Positions 1 through 11,439 of a stretch of DNA of 64,000 bases are shown one piece after another. Under the pieces are notes generated by a model. It was not told the DNA's origin. It made no database searches and was given only the letters and a program-made list of their open reading frames with translations. The stretch's first letter is position 1; each line of letters begins with the position of its first letter. Origin of the DNA: Nicotiana tabacum (taxonomy: Eukaryota; Streptophyta; Magnoliopsida; Solanales; Solanaceae); NCBI RefSeq assembly GCF_000715075.1, contig NC_134085.1:156454178-156518177 (forward strand). The letters run 5' to 3'. The translations under genes and the position numbers were made by a program.

Positions 1-543
1 GGGAATAATCTACAGACGGTGAATGAAAATAGAAGGTTATGTTCATGTGGGAAATGGACCATCTACCACATGTCGTGCACACATGCGTTGAAGTGCTTTC
101 AACAAGTTGGATATGAGGCAACAAACTATATTGATAGGCAATACAGTGTTGCTGCATACATAGACACGTATAGTGGGAAGTTGCAGCCATTAGGTGCTGA
201 GCATTATTGGCCGCCGGAACCTTTTAAGATGATATATAACAAGGACTATTTGCGCAAGCTGCAAGTGCAAAAGAGAACGCGTATACGGAACCAAATGGAT
301 GTTGGTGATACCGTTTATGCACGTAAATATGGCATATGCTCGCAAACAGGACACGACCGTCATAAATGTCCTTCAGGTGGTGTGCGTGGCGGTGGTAATC
401 CGGCTCCTGGTGCAAGTTCGTCGAATGTACCCAACTATCAAGGATACCCCAAGTCTTTTATTTTGGTATTGTTTTTTGTAATACATGTTTTTACTTGTGT
501 ATGTTGCAATATATATCAAATAAAATTATGTTCCACAATTTGA
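1..543 (+). pseudogene. MuDR-type MULE transposase, C-terminal part (MULE copy 1)
   Basis: C-terminal end of a Mutator-like transposase that enters from the left window edge. Visible are a SWIM-type zinc finger (CSCGKW, then CTHALKC, about bases 40-110), the conserved YWPPEPF stretch (about 200-225), and a degenerate zinc knuckle (YGICSQTGHDRHKCP, about 325-375) whose first Cys is Tyr. The same block occurs on the minus strand at 55085-55513, where the knuckle reads CGICSQTGHDRRKCP. The catalytic domain lies outside the window. In copy 2 the protein stops just after NVPNYQGY; here that stop has become a Lys codon, so the frame runs on about 33 residues into former 3' UTR. SWIM fingers are usual for MuDR transposases. 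Family call is sure; functionality is unlikely. Confidence 0.9.
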
Positions 544-751
544 AATGAGTAAAGAAAAAGCTGTTTAATTGTAGGAAATGTAATATGTAAGGCGTGGTTT
601 GATAGTTTCATATAACAACACAAGCACTTAAACTTAACTTGCACTTCAATTAAAACAAAGCATTACTACAGCACAAACACAAACATAACAGGCCAACATA
701 ATAAAAATACATGAAATATGAAAAATACACTAAACACATACAAGAAAATGT

Positions 752-1219
752 TTAGTCCCGGTTGCCATTTATTCTCCGCTCCAACCACTTAAATCGTTCT
801 TCCATTCGTTCTTTTTCTTCTTCTACCTCTTTCAGTTTCGCCTTCACCTCCGCAAGTTTCCGTTTATATTTTTCTTTTCGTTCCTTTTGTGCTTCACAAT
901 TCCATTGTGCTTTCCATTTTTCTTCTCCCACCTCCTTCAGTTTCGCCCTCATTTCTACAATAATTCTATCGCTTTCTCTTTGTGTTTCTCGTTGGCATAA
1001 ACACATATTATGAAGAAACTGCAGTTGTTCTCTGTAGCATTCCTAATAACATGGTTCATCAACCCATTCCTGAAAATCACAAATAGGTTCGTCGGAAACC
1101 TTGTATAACTGGTTCATACAGCACCAGTAGCGGCGTCCAACTTCACCATCGTCCCAACAATTTTACATCGAGCATTCTTTTCCACAGTTGCACTTTGGTG
1201 CATGAAGAGGTTGAGCCAT
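752..1219 (-). pseudogene. GRF-type zinc finger / coiled-coil protein, degenerate (MULE copy 1)
   Basis: Small protein starting at the ATG at 1219 with the same MxQPL start as the copy at 53917-54231. The N-terminal part keeps the GRF-finger pattern: spaced cysteines, then GRRYWCC, then CDFQEWVDEP. The C-terminal half is a charged, Glu/Lys-rich coiled coil (KLKEVEEEKERMEERF near the end). At least two in-frame stops break the zinc-finger half, so only the coiled-coil part (752-1006) remains open. GRF fingers bind nucleic acid; the role inside the transposon is unknown. This copy points the same way as the PMD gene and opposite to the transposase, the reverse of copy 2. Confidence 0.75.
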
Positions 1220-1324
1220 TTGATGAAATATTTGCTTTTAGTAAAAAAAACCTTACTTTTAATGACATATTTGCTTTTACTAATTTTTTAGCACACAAAA
1301 TAACTATAATAATGTCGTTATTTA

Positions 1325-1650
1325 TAGGCAAGACAAAATACACAAAGCGTAGTATAGTACTACGTTTTATGGAGTTGTCTTGTCGTTCTGAAAAAGATGA
1401 AAACCATGTGAAAAAGCTGATTTATTGCAGAAAATTTAACACATAAAGCGTAGTATAGTACTACATTTTATGGAGTTGTCTTGTCGTTCTGAAAAAGATG
1501 AAAACCATGTGAAAAAAGATGGTTTTAGTTATCCTTTGTGCAGTGATGGTTTTAGTTATATTGTTTATTTTTCTGTGTACTGCTATCCTTTGGCAGTGAT
1601 GGTTTTAGTTCTAGTATAGTACTACGTTTTGCAATGTTTGTGTTTCTTGT
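1325..1650. repeat. Short palindrome repeats upstream of GRF gene, copy 1
   Basis: Several diverged repeats share a core like GTAGTATAGTACTAC next to GGAGTTGTCTTGTCGTTCTG and AAAGATGAAAACCATGTG. Repeats begin near 1340, 1450 and 1610. They lie in the 5' flank of the GRF gene. The equivalent array sits at 54340-54780 next to the other GRF copy. The core resembles the CGCAGTATWATACTGCG palindromes at the element end (6204-6440). Confidence 0.7.
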
Positions 1651-1766
1651 GTACTGTTTAAGTAAAACTGTTGTTCAAATGCAATTAAAATATAAATGTT
1701 GTTAAAAGATATTATTATCATTATATACATAATGCACTATTTAGACAAACTAAAAACCTAAGTAAA

Positions 1767-4473
1767 TCAGTGAGTCCCATAGCCTGTGCGCTTCAGTGCT
1801 GCTACTGGCTTGAGTCGCATCCCCTGTCGCCCGGGTACACTATCTGGATCATCATCATCAAGACGCCTCTTTATGTGAGGATGTGCAGCACCATCGACAC
1901 CACAACTGGCATGATCGGAAGAATAGGTCGTCGGGCCGTCAACAACCTACAAAACAAGTACTAAACTTAGCATGTGACAAAGTATATTTGTATTGTACGT
2001 GTTAAGTCAAAAAATATTTTCCCACCGTGGTCTCGTCGGCCTCCTGAATATACGCATCAGTGGTGTCCTCATCAAAGCATGTAGTGGCCTCAAAGATGGG
2101 CTGGGATGATGCCTTCATAAGAAAGTTAAAAATTAATTAATGGCAGCTCATTAAGGAAAAAAAACAAATTGAAATTTTAAAGTAATACAAACATACTTGC
2201 GCCTGTGATAGATCTGCATCAACCGCCGGGGATGAGGCATAACTCAATCTGCGCCCGCAATCCACGTCCCAGGTGGGTCGATCCTCAGCTGCGGTAAATG
2301 GGCATGCAAAGTAATGGTCTATATCCCCATCGAATGTACCCGTGATCGACAATGCTCCTGACGGGGTGACCTGCGATGCTGGCAGAGATAGCTGAAGGCT
2401 GTACGAAGGCATGCTGCTGGAAGGCTCATCTTCCCGAGGTATATAACCCGGCTGATCATCTCCAAGCGCTACAACTCCAAAGTCCTCATCATGTCCCTCA
2501 ACAGGTGGGTCGACAGGTTCCTCAACGCCCCCTTGCCGGGGATCACCTCCTCGCCGTCCCCCGTGACCCCCGCGACCCTGTGGAGCACCCCTACCTCGTG
2601 GGGCACCCCTGCCTCATGCCCTACCGCTACCTCGTGGGACACCCCTACCCCGATGGTAGTCCTCTGGCGCCGCATACTGAGCCTCATGGTCCAACCTCGC
2701 GGCATCTCTCGCCTGAAACAGGGTCCGTCGAGCCAACTGTGCCACCCGCTGGCCATAGTCAATGACTGCAGGGATGTCGGTATGTTGCTGTATCTCCTGT
2801 CCCAACTGGTAGAGGTGATGATGCCCAATAGCGTGTGAAATATTTAAAATATTAATTAAATAATGCAATATCACAATTATACGATATTAATAAGCCAAAA
2901 AACATACCAGTGCCTCGTGTCTCCCGGCGTATGGTCTATAGCGCTCGCCAAGTACATGAATGGGGTTCCCGATAATCAGTCGGGTGTGACGGCGGTACCA
3001 TGATGCATACATATGAATAGTGGCCTCCTAGGTAAATGTAGGTGCTGGCGGAATACGGTCAGCTCGGTGCTCTTCCCAAATAAGGACCTGTTGCTCTAGC
3101 CATCCCATATATATATCGTCCAGCTTGGCACGGTCATCCCGCTGATAGTGTATAGCCACCCATCCAGGATCCCTCGGTATAGGCTGGGGACGGTGAAACT
3201 GGTGAAGCACACGCTCTGTGGCATGATACTCAACCATATCGAAGAAGATCATCGGGACGGAGGTGCTCCAAAGCATTCGATCGACTGAGCAATAAAAGGG
3301 AAGCTGAGCTACTAACTCGTCGTTGTATGGCGTCCAGAATGAACTGCCAAATAATAACATAAAAGTGAGTATGCGCAACACAACTCAATTTAAACAAGTA
3401 AGTGTAGGTACATATCTACCTGTCCGTCCACCAGCATATCTAGCACATCCCTGATAAGGGGGAGATTATGATGAGCATCGGTCCCTCGGTAGTTCCCACG
3501 CCGGAGAATCCACCTAGAAGCTAGAGGGAGAAACGGATAAGCCTCACCAGGCGCAAGTGCTGGTAGAGGTGGCTGCAACGGCATGATCCGCTGCCAGGCC
3601 CAAACCTAAGATAAAAGGTTGATGTAAAATTTATGAGTCATTTCGACCATATAGAATTCGGAGAAATGAACAGAGTATTCGAAAATGTTGTCACCTGTAG
3701 GAGGGGCAGAAAACCACATATGTCCACTGCTGGGCCTATGCTCGCCTGGCACATGCTCCTATACAGGTATGCGAGAACAGCAGCACCCCAACTGTACTGG
3801 GGTAAACCATCCAACTCCTGAAGATGACGGAGAAAGCGCATACTCACTTTACTCCCTGAAGTGTTCGGGTACAAGAAACACCCGAAAACAGGAGCAGCGC
3901 CAACCGCGTGTACCTCTCAATATGGAGATCCTCCATCTCGCCGGTTATGTCTGGGTGCAAAAACGCCATATGATCTCTGATGGCTGACAAAGCAACGCGA
4001 CTGCCCCCAGCGTCACCCTGAGGTCTATAACCAGTAAAATGCATCATCATATCCAACAATTGTGCACGCATCATGGATCTAATGTACTGGGGCAGTGCTA
4101 CGGCCCGTCCATCTACGCGCAGCCCGTACAAAACCTGAACATCCTCCAGCGTGATGGTGGCCTCTCCAGTGGGCAAGTAAAAAGTGTGCGTCTCCGGTCG
4201 CCACCGCTCTACCAAGGCCGTGATGAGAGACCAATCAAGCTGCATCCGTCCAAGCTCAAAAATCGTATAGAAGCCCGTAACCTGTAAGCGAGCGACTACG
4301 CGGGCATGGAAAGGATGCTCCCCGATGAACTCCCATAAATCATCAGGTCTCCTGGGGCGGAGAGGCTGCATCGATAGTTGTCCCTCCCATACAAATGAGG
4401 ACCTATGGTCGCCCTGCAACACTAGTAGCTGATCCTCGGCAGGTCCGGGATGCGCAGGCAGAGGAAAGTCCAT
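1767..4473 (-). pseudogene. Plant mobile domain (PMD) gene, MULE copy 1
   Basis: Spliced gene of the aminotransferase-like plant mobile domain family, often labelled serine/threonine-protein phosphatase 7 long form homolog. Exon 1 (3695-4473, ATG at 4473) carries the opening MDFPLPAHPGP, WRPETHTF and the DVQVLYGLRVDG motif. Exon 2 (3420-3605) starts with VWAWQRI. Exon 3 (2908-3343) starts FWTPY and holds YHATERV and ASWYRR. Exon 4 (about 2207-2840) has an Arg/Gly-rich stretch and TFDGDIDHYF. Two short 3' exons lie near 2025-2117 and 1767-1960. Splice sites match copy 2. Exon 1 is frameshifted after ALLLF (about 3875), exon 3 has a stop after PAPTFT (about 3028), and exon 4 has a stop in the RG-rich part. 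PMD genes are carried by plant MULEs and also occur as host silencing factors; this one is an element passenger and is broken. Confidence 0.88.
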
Positions 4474-4501
4474 GTCGTCTACTATAATTTAAACAAAATT
4501 A

Positions 4502-5490
4502 ATTGTGCCTGTTAGCTTAATAAATTAAATAATTAATTATGTTTAAAATTGGACTGAATAATTATGTACGGGTTCCAGGCTCAATATTTGAGGCCCGGTA
4601 GCACCGAGTTATCCTTAATTATTATGCGTGTTAATTTCAACATTTATAGAATTGTGTCTGTTAGCTTAATAAATTAAATAATTAATTATGTTTAAAATTG
4701 GACTGATTAATTATGTATGGGTTCCACGCTCGATATTTGAGGCCCGATAACACCGAGTTATCCTTAATTATTATGCGTATCAATTTCAACATTAATAGAA
4801 TTGTGTCTGTTAGCTTAATAAATTAAATAATTAATTATGTTTACAATTGTACTGAATAATTATGTAGGGGTTCCGGGCTCATTTTTTGAGCCCCGGTAGC
4901 ACCGAGTTATCCTTAATTATTAAGCGTGTCAATTTCAACATTTTTAGAATTGTGTGTGTTAGCTTAATAAATTAAATAATTAATTATGTTTACAATTGGA
5001 CTGAAAAATTATGTATGGGTTCCAGGCTCATTGTTTAGGCCCGGTAGCACCGAGTTATCCTTAATTATTATTCGTGTCAATTTTAATATTTTTAGAATTG
5101 TGTGTGCTAGCTTAATAAATTAAATAATTAATTATATTTACAATTGGACTGAATAATTATGTATGGGTTCCAAGCTCATTTTTTGAGGCCCGGTAGCACC
5201 GAGTTATCCTTAATTATTATTCGTGTCAATTTTAACATTTTTACAATTGTGTGTGCTAGCTTAATAAATTAAATAATTAATTATGTTTACAATTGAACTG
5301 AATAATTATGTATGGGTTACAGGCTTGATTTTTGAAGCTCGGTAGCACCGAGTTATCCTTAATTATTATGCGTGCCAATTTTAATATTTTTAGGATTGTG
5401 TGTGCTAGCTTAATAAATTAAATAATTATATTTAAAATTGGACTGAATAATTATGTATGGGTTCCAGGCTCGATATTTGAGTTAATTTTA
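4502..5490. repeat. 149-bp minisatellite upstream of PMD gene, copy 1
   Basis: About 6.6 head-to-tail units. The landmark ATTGTGYSTGYTAGCTTAAT starts at 4502, 4651, 4800, 4949, 5097, 5246 and 5395, giving a period of 148-149 bp. Each unit contains an AT-rich block and a GC-richer block (GGCCCGGTAGCACCGAG). The array ends about 30 bp before the PMD start codon. The reverse complement matches the array at 50260-51010 in front of the other PMD copy, so it belongs to the element and is probably leader or promoter sequence. Confidence 0.93.
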
Positions 5491-5594
5491 CAACATATAG
5501 GAATTTGTTACTTTTGTAAGTTTATTGTTGTAATTAAATAATTAATTTTGTAAAGTGTAATTGAATAGAGTTTGCAGTTACTATATACTTAAAC

Positions 5595-5730
5595 TACATA
5601 GACTCTACGCTAAAAAGCTCTACATTTTACTACGCTAAAAGGCTCTATATTTTACAACACTAACAGGCTAAGGCTCTATATTTTACTATGCTAAAAAGCT
5701 ATTTATTTTACTACGCTAAAAGGTCACTAT
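5595..5730. repeat. Short tandem repeat, TACTACGCTAAAAGGCTCTA type
   Basis: Four to five imperfect units of about 30 bp built on CTACGCTAAAAGGCTCTATATTT. One or two units in reverse complement lie at 50118-50160 in MULE copy 2, so this belongs to the subterminal part of the element. Confidence 0.75.
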
Positions 5731-6203
5731 TACATATAAAAACAACTAACATAAAATACAAATATGAACAACAAACAAAATAAATAATATTAATTTTTTA
5801 ACAATACAAATAATTTATCAAATTTTAACAATTTTTTTGTACAAAAGCTAATAAATCAATCCGGGTATAAATAAGATACAAATTTAAACACAAAAATAAC
5901 ACAAATTAAAATGAAAATACATTAAACAATACAAATATGCATGTACTATATGAGTTTTGACATAAACAAAATTGAAATACCTTGATTTAAGTTTTTTAAA
6001 TTTGATTGAAATCGAATTTTTATACCCGAAAGAAGGAATCCAAAGCTTGTCTTGTATGTGGGAGCTACACTCCTTGCTCTTTAGGTGACGGGTGGGGCCC
6101 AATTTTTTTTTTTGAAGTTTGACGCGGGGGTGGGGGGTGGGGGGACCAACAGAATCGAAGGTGTTGGTTTCCTTCGGTTCAGTGGTCCAAGGAAGAAGAA
6201 GGG
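5731..6203. other. MULE copy 1 subterminal AT-rich DNA with G-rich patch
   Basis: No gene seen. AT-rich DNA matching, in reverse, the stretch after 49700 in copy 2 (shared features include the ACCCGTCAC and CCCACATACAA stretches). A G-rich run of about 22 bp lies at 6125-6146; copy 2 has a run of C at the corresponding place (49656-49670). Confidence 0.6.
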
Positions 6204-6440
6204 GCTATATTTTATTGAAGTTGTTCGCAGTATTATACTGCGTTTTAAGTAAAACGCAGTATAATACTGCGAACAGCTTTAATAAAATATAGCTGGGCAC
6301 AACATCTTAGTAAAACGCAGTATAGTACTGCGAATTACGTACAAAAATATTTTTTTAAGTAAAACACAGTACTGTACTGCGAATTACTTTAACGGCAAAA
6401 ATTCCGTTAAAGTAATTCGCAGTATAATACTGTGTTTTAC
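6204..6440. repeat. Two long palindromes with CGCAGTATWATACTGCG motifs (MULE copy 1 end)
   Basis: A near-perfect inverted repeat at 6204-6293 has arms of about 44 bp around a 2-3 bp centre. A second at 6359-6440 has arms of about 38 bp. Both contain the 17-bp palindrome CGCAGTATWATACTGCG or close variants, and single copies lie between them. The second palindrome corresponds to 49476-49553 of copy 2. This marks the conserved terminal region of the composite MULE. The exact end is uncertain; homology fades near 6460. Confidence 0.85.
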
Positions 6441-6469
6441 TCATTTATGTAACTTTTTTTTAAAGTAGT

Positions 6470-7611
6470 ACAAAAGTGTTTTTCCTACTAGCTACCGGAC
6501 TTGGAGGGTGGGGAGGATGGAAAAGGAGCCATATACATCGATGCTATTCCTCCATTAACCGTTTAATTTCTAATTACAAAAAGAAAAACATTCTAATGAA
6601 CAACACCATTCATATGTATATCTCGGTTTCTTTTTATTTCAAAACAGTTGCATGTGAGTTGTGACATAGCGCAACTTTTTACGGAGATGAAATTAGACTA
6701 TTAGACAGCTACTTCGACTATACAAACATTAAAGTAGTATTGCTTCATTGGCAGGTGCTTTATGGCCCTAGATTTTCATTAGTTTTCAACATATTGTCAC
6801 TTTTTCAGTTAGACCCGTTGATCAATTATAGGTGCCATTTTGCGCGAATTTTGTGGTGGGTTGCACCCTGTCCGTCCATTACGTTATTTTTCCTTATGGT
6901 TGTACAATTTCATGTGTTCTTCATTTGTTTAATAATCGTAGTTAGCCAATGTCTGACTTTTCTACTTAGCATTTTGGACGACTAACTTTGTTGCTTTTTG
7001 GTCATATAATTATTGAAGAATTAATAGACACTTACCTACTTTCAAAGTAGCAAAAATTTTCTTCTACACTAAGTGGATGTGTAATTAAAGAATATGCTGT
7101 AAAATCCTTTCTGAGTAGCATGTAATTAGAAAGTAAGGCCGACTACCACACCAAAAAAAAAAAAAACAAATAAGGACCACAAGATGAGGAGATTTGCTTA
7201 ATAAACTCTTAAAACTTTAAACTAGAAGTCTAGAATCATACGACGATGACTTAAAAGTTGGAACTTGGTTAAGGATGGACCTCTCTTTAAATAATTAGCC
7301 ATCGTTCTCAACAGTAACATCGAAAAAGAAGACACACGGTGAGCTTTTAGTTACTTTCCTATGCTATATTCTACAATAGTATTAGTATTCCGAAAGCAGT
7401 AATCCAACAGAACTACCTTCTTTGCCAATAAGCAAATCTTGGCCCCACTATGAATCATGAGCCAAAGACATTATACCTCACAATCATTGTATAGTATATA
7501 ACAAAAGAAAATAGAAACGAAACTACATCTAACGTTCTCATTATTTGCTAAACGACGATTATACTGGTAAAGACAAGACAAGTGAGAGTCATAATTTCAT
7601 TTCCAAGAATA
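6470..7611. other. Unassigned AT-rich DNA
   Basis: No recognisable gene. Short open frames exist (for example 6740-6985 +) but have no domain, motif or codon signal that I can support. A poly-A run lies at 7154-7167. Position 7611 is the base next to the proposed Helitron 3' end. Confidence 0.6.
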
Positions 7612-7640
7612 CTAGTTATCATACCCGCGCGTTGCGCGAA
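7612..7640 (-). other. Helitron 3' terminus: hairpin plus CTAG
   Basis: Reading leftward on the minus strand, the 5-bp GC stem-loop is followed by GGTATGATAA and then CTAG|T. This is the standard Helitron 3' end (hairpin about 10-12 bp before CTRR). Confidence 0.72.
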
Positions 7641-8683
7641 AAATATTAAATATAATTTTTCATACCAAATATTACTTTAAAATACGATAGATAAAAAAGA
7701 GTATATAAATACTATTATTGTATGAACATGTAAATGTTTTGTCAGCATACTTTATGAACATATGGAATAGTTAATTGCATCACAAAGCCTTATAGCAACC
7801 CTACGGAGCCTCTACAATTTACTATTTTCACATAGGTCTCTCAAATGGTGTTTGAGTATACAATAATAGTCTTCTTTATTCAATTGCTCAATTGCTCTAT
7901 GAATCACATGTAAAAAAAAAAGCGAGAGTATTAATGATAGTTGTTAAACTTTGTATGGAATTTTACAACACGATCACAAGGAAGAAACTTTGTATTATAG
8001 TTCCATTGTATAAGTACAATTTATGAGGAAAAAAATGATTATACCTTACATTCATATTCACATGCTCATAAATAGTCCTAATAAAATTTGAACTTTTTAG
8101 AAAAGCTATGCATTGTTCTTTTAAACTGCAAAAGTTTCCTAAAATCAACTTATCTCCTCTTTACTAACTGAGGTAATCAGAGTATCAATATCTCTATCAA
8201 AACCTGAAATACCATAAAGTGAAACAAAAGTAAAACCAAGAAAATGCTCCCTAAGAGTTGCCCCGCGATCATAAACAAAAATTTGGAAAATAGTTGAAAA
8301 ATTATAATGTTCATGTGTTAACATTGTTTAGACAAATACAACACACATACACCACTAGCAAATGTTTTTTAACCATTTTTAAAACATATAATCATGTTAT
8401 TTCCTATATATCCGCCACTGCTCCATACCATTAAAATACTTCTCCCCACTGATTTTATACTATTCCTAACAAAAAAATGCATTAGGAATAAAAACTTACA
8501 AAAGCTTCTCTTTAAAATGCTTTTTAGCCAACTATGTTGGCCATAGCGCTTTCTCAGTTTGTAAATAGCCCAATAATAGCTGCACAAAATGCATGCAATT
8601 AGGAGGAATGTAAGTGTCATCCAAACCTAAATTTTCTCTAGCAGCAGAGTGATTCGTCCATAGCTCCATTCAAGTGAGGTTAA
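7641..8683. other. Helitron 3' half, no gene assigned
   Basis: AT-rich. Short minus-strand frames (for example 8160-8290 and 7963-8148) could be remains of the element's gene, but I see no domain. Confidence 0.5.
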
Positions 8684-8688
8684 ATTTG
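8684..8688. repeat. Target site duplication ATTTG, left copy
   Basis: ATTTG directly before the TG of the LTR at 8689; repeated at 39377-39381 directly after the terminal CA. Confidence 0.93.
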
Positions 8689-9934
8689 TGTCACGACCCA
8701 ATTTTCCCTCCGTTGGGTTTTGTGACAGCACTTAGTCTTAGTGACTAGGTAAGCCTAACTCATACTGAAATACCACAATAATAAATAAAATTTAACAGTC
8801 TTGAAGCAGAAGGCTCTACAAATTTATAATTCTCAAAACCCGGTAGTACAAGTCATAAGCTCTACAGAGTTTCGCTACAACTTTAAAACACAATCGTATG
8901 GAACTAAGTATAATAGTGTGAATATAAAATAGGAAGATGACTCTGAAGCCTGCGAACGCAGCATCAGGGCTACCTTGAGTCTCCTCGACAAGAATTCGCA
9001 CAGCTACTAGCGAACAATACCTGGATCTGCACACAAAAAATATGCAGAAGTGTAGAATGAGCACATCACAGCGGTGCCTAGTAAATATCAAGATTAACCC
9101 CGGTGGAGTAGTGACGAGGAACAGTCAAGACACCTACTGGTCTAACAAACAAAACATGATATTTTTATGGAGACTACGCGATACGGCTAACAATACAGTA
9201 ATTGCAATAAGGAAAGAAAACAATAAGTACTCAGCGGAACACCATAAGGAAAACACGGAAAAGTAAGCGAGGATACAACTCAAATCCAAAATCACAAATA
9301 CAGTAAAAACAAGTAATAACTCAAAGCTCTGATAGATTTTACTTTATCCTTAACCAGCAAGCGTCAATCAAATAATCAAACCTTTCAAGTGATAAAAATG
9401 TTTCGAAATATACTTCCTTCAAATAAATGTTCTTTTCAAAAGAGTTCTTTCAAAATAAACTCTTTTCGAATATAATCTTTTCAAACAAATATTCATCGAA
9501 TATAAGTCACCTTATAATATTTCAAAATAGTTAATTAAAATAAGTACCTTCGAATATAATCTTTTCAAATAGATAACCTTCGAATATAAGTCACCTTGTG
9601 GCACCTCATCTCATAATCATACTATACAGGTCTCAATACCTGAACCCTAACATTTGGCATCCTGTGCCCTCATCACACCTCCTAATCATAATGACAACTC
9701 ACGTGCCCAAAGAAGTCATTCTCACATGGAAGGCAAATAACAAGGGTGTGCATTTATACTCATAAATCTCAAGGAGCCTCCTATCCGATAAGGGTGCTTA
9801 GCCACGTGTATGCTTGTGCAAGTGTTCAAACTTAGTTCATACTAGTTAGTAAGTATAAGGAATAGAATAGAAAACACATATAATATTTTACACAGGGATA
9901 GGATCAATGACAACAACAACTCAGAACATAGTGA

Positions 9935-10220
9935 TTTTAACAGGGAATCTCCCAGGATATCGTCCCGTAGTCCCAAATGTAAATGTGTAGAGGATATCGC
10001 GGGATATCATCGCCTAGTCCCAAACGTAAATATGCAGAGGATCTCCCGGGATATTGCCCCGTAGTCCTAAAGTAAATGTGCGGAGGATCTCCTGGGATAT
10101 CGTCCCGTAGTCCCAAAGTAAATATCCAGTACATGGGGATCTCCCGGAATATCGTCTCATATTCCCAAATATAAAGGTGCAGGGGGATCTCCCGGAATAC
10201 CAATTCGTAGTCCCAAACTA
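9935..10220. repeat. Tandem repeats in the outer LTR (GGATCTCCCGGGATATCGTC type)
   Basis: Six diverged copies of a unit centred on GATCTCCCGGGATATCGTCC followed by CGTAGTCCCAAA. The matching cluster in the other LTR is 27760-28035. Each unit contains the near-palindrome ATCTCCCGGGATAT. Confidence 0.85.
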
Positions 10221-11439
10221 AATACACAATAGCAACAATGACAATAATACAAGGTACAACAAGTAAGTCAACTCAAGAACTGTAAATCACGAAGGAACTG
10301 TAGGACCAGTTGACAAGGAATAACCACAGAAAAGAATGCTGGCATAAAAGGAACAGGGCAACAAAAGGGAACTCTAACATGTATCAACGATCCCACAATA
10401 TACAAGTCTATAACAAGGAAATCAACACGAGTCAAGTAGTCCCAAATAAAGGAAAGTCAATAAAGATATAGGTTATCTAACTCCTTTTAAGGTTGGACAA
10501 TTATGAGGATAACGACAATTCAATTAAGGAAAGATGATCTTAGCTTCACTTAAGACTAAACAATTTCAGGAGGGATAATAATAATTCTCAAATAACACAA
10601 GTAGCTATGAAAAGATAGAATGACAATAGGAGAGGCAAAATTCTTCAATTAAATTAAATAGGAGCCAATTAGGCAATAAGAGTGAATCATGAAGCAATTA
10701 ATTCCAATTAAGCATGTAGAGGTGAAACTAGTAAATATAAAACTCAGTCATGTCAAGAACGCATTCATACATAGTGAATATAAAGACCTAAGAACCCTAA
10801 AAGGCCAATTTTCCACAAATAAGCCCGAGCACGCACTCATCACCTCACGTACACGAACTATAATTAACATATAAGACTCAAATCCTAAGAGGGTGTCCCC
10901 CACACAAGGTTAGGCAAGATACTTACCTCAAAGACGACTAACCGATACTCTAAAAAGCACTCCTCAGGTGAAAAGACCTCCGGACGGATCAAATCTAACC
11001 AAATTAACTTCAAAGCACAAATAAAACACATAAGAAACTATTCCGGATAATAAAGTCTCAATCTTTAACAAAATTCGAAAATTGGTCCAAAAGTCGACCC
11101 CCGGGCCGACACCTCAAAACCCAAATTTTATAAAATTCGAATACCCATTCCAATATGAGTTCAACCATACAAAATTATCAAATTCCGATACCATTTGGCC
11201 CCTCAAATCATGGTTTTTAAATTTAGAAGTTTTCTTCAAAAACCAACTTCTTCCCTAACCTAAAATACAATTTAAATGATAAAAATGAAGAAAAAAACAT
11301 GGAATATGTTCTATTCTAGGTGAAGAACACTTACCCAATCGATTTTCTTGAAAAACTCCAAAAGAAGCTCCCTAATTCGAAGTTTAAAACTCAAAATATG
11401 AAGGAAATGGACAAACCCTCGACTTATATGATTCTGCCA

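Larger units (their letters stand above)
1..6470. mobile_element. Composite Mutator-like element, copy 1 (truncated by window edge)
   Basis: Holds the transposase end (+), GRF gene (-), PMD gene (-), minisatellite and palindromic terminal region. Orientation is opposite to copy 2 except for the GRF block. Confidence 0.85.

Noticed and set aside
2376..2838. Overlapping plus-strand frames with Pro-rich peptides
   Set aside because: They are the reverse of the Arg/Gly-rich exon of the PMD gene.
6740..6985. 81-codon hydrophobic frame as a small membrane protein
   Set aside because: Single short frame with no start context, family match or neighbour support.
9937..10227. 96-codon frame with repeated peptide (also 27742-28072)
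   Set aside because: The peptide repeats only mirror the DNA repeats inside the outer LTR and are not a gene.
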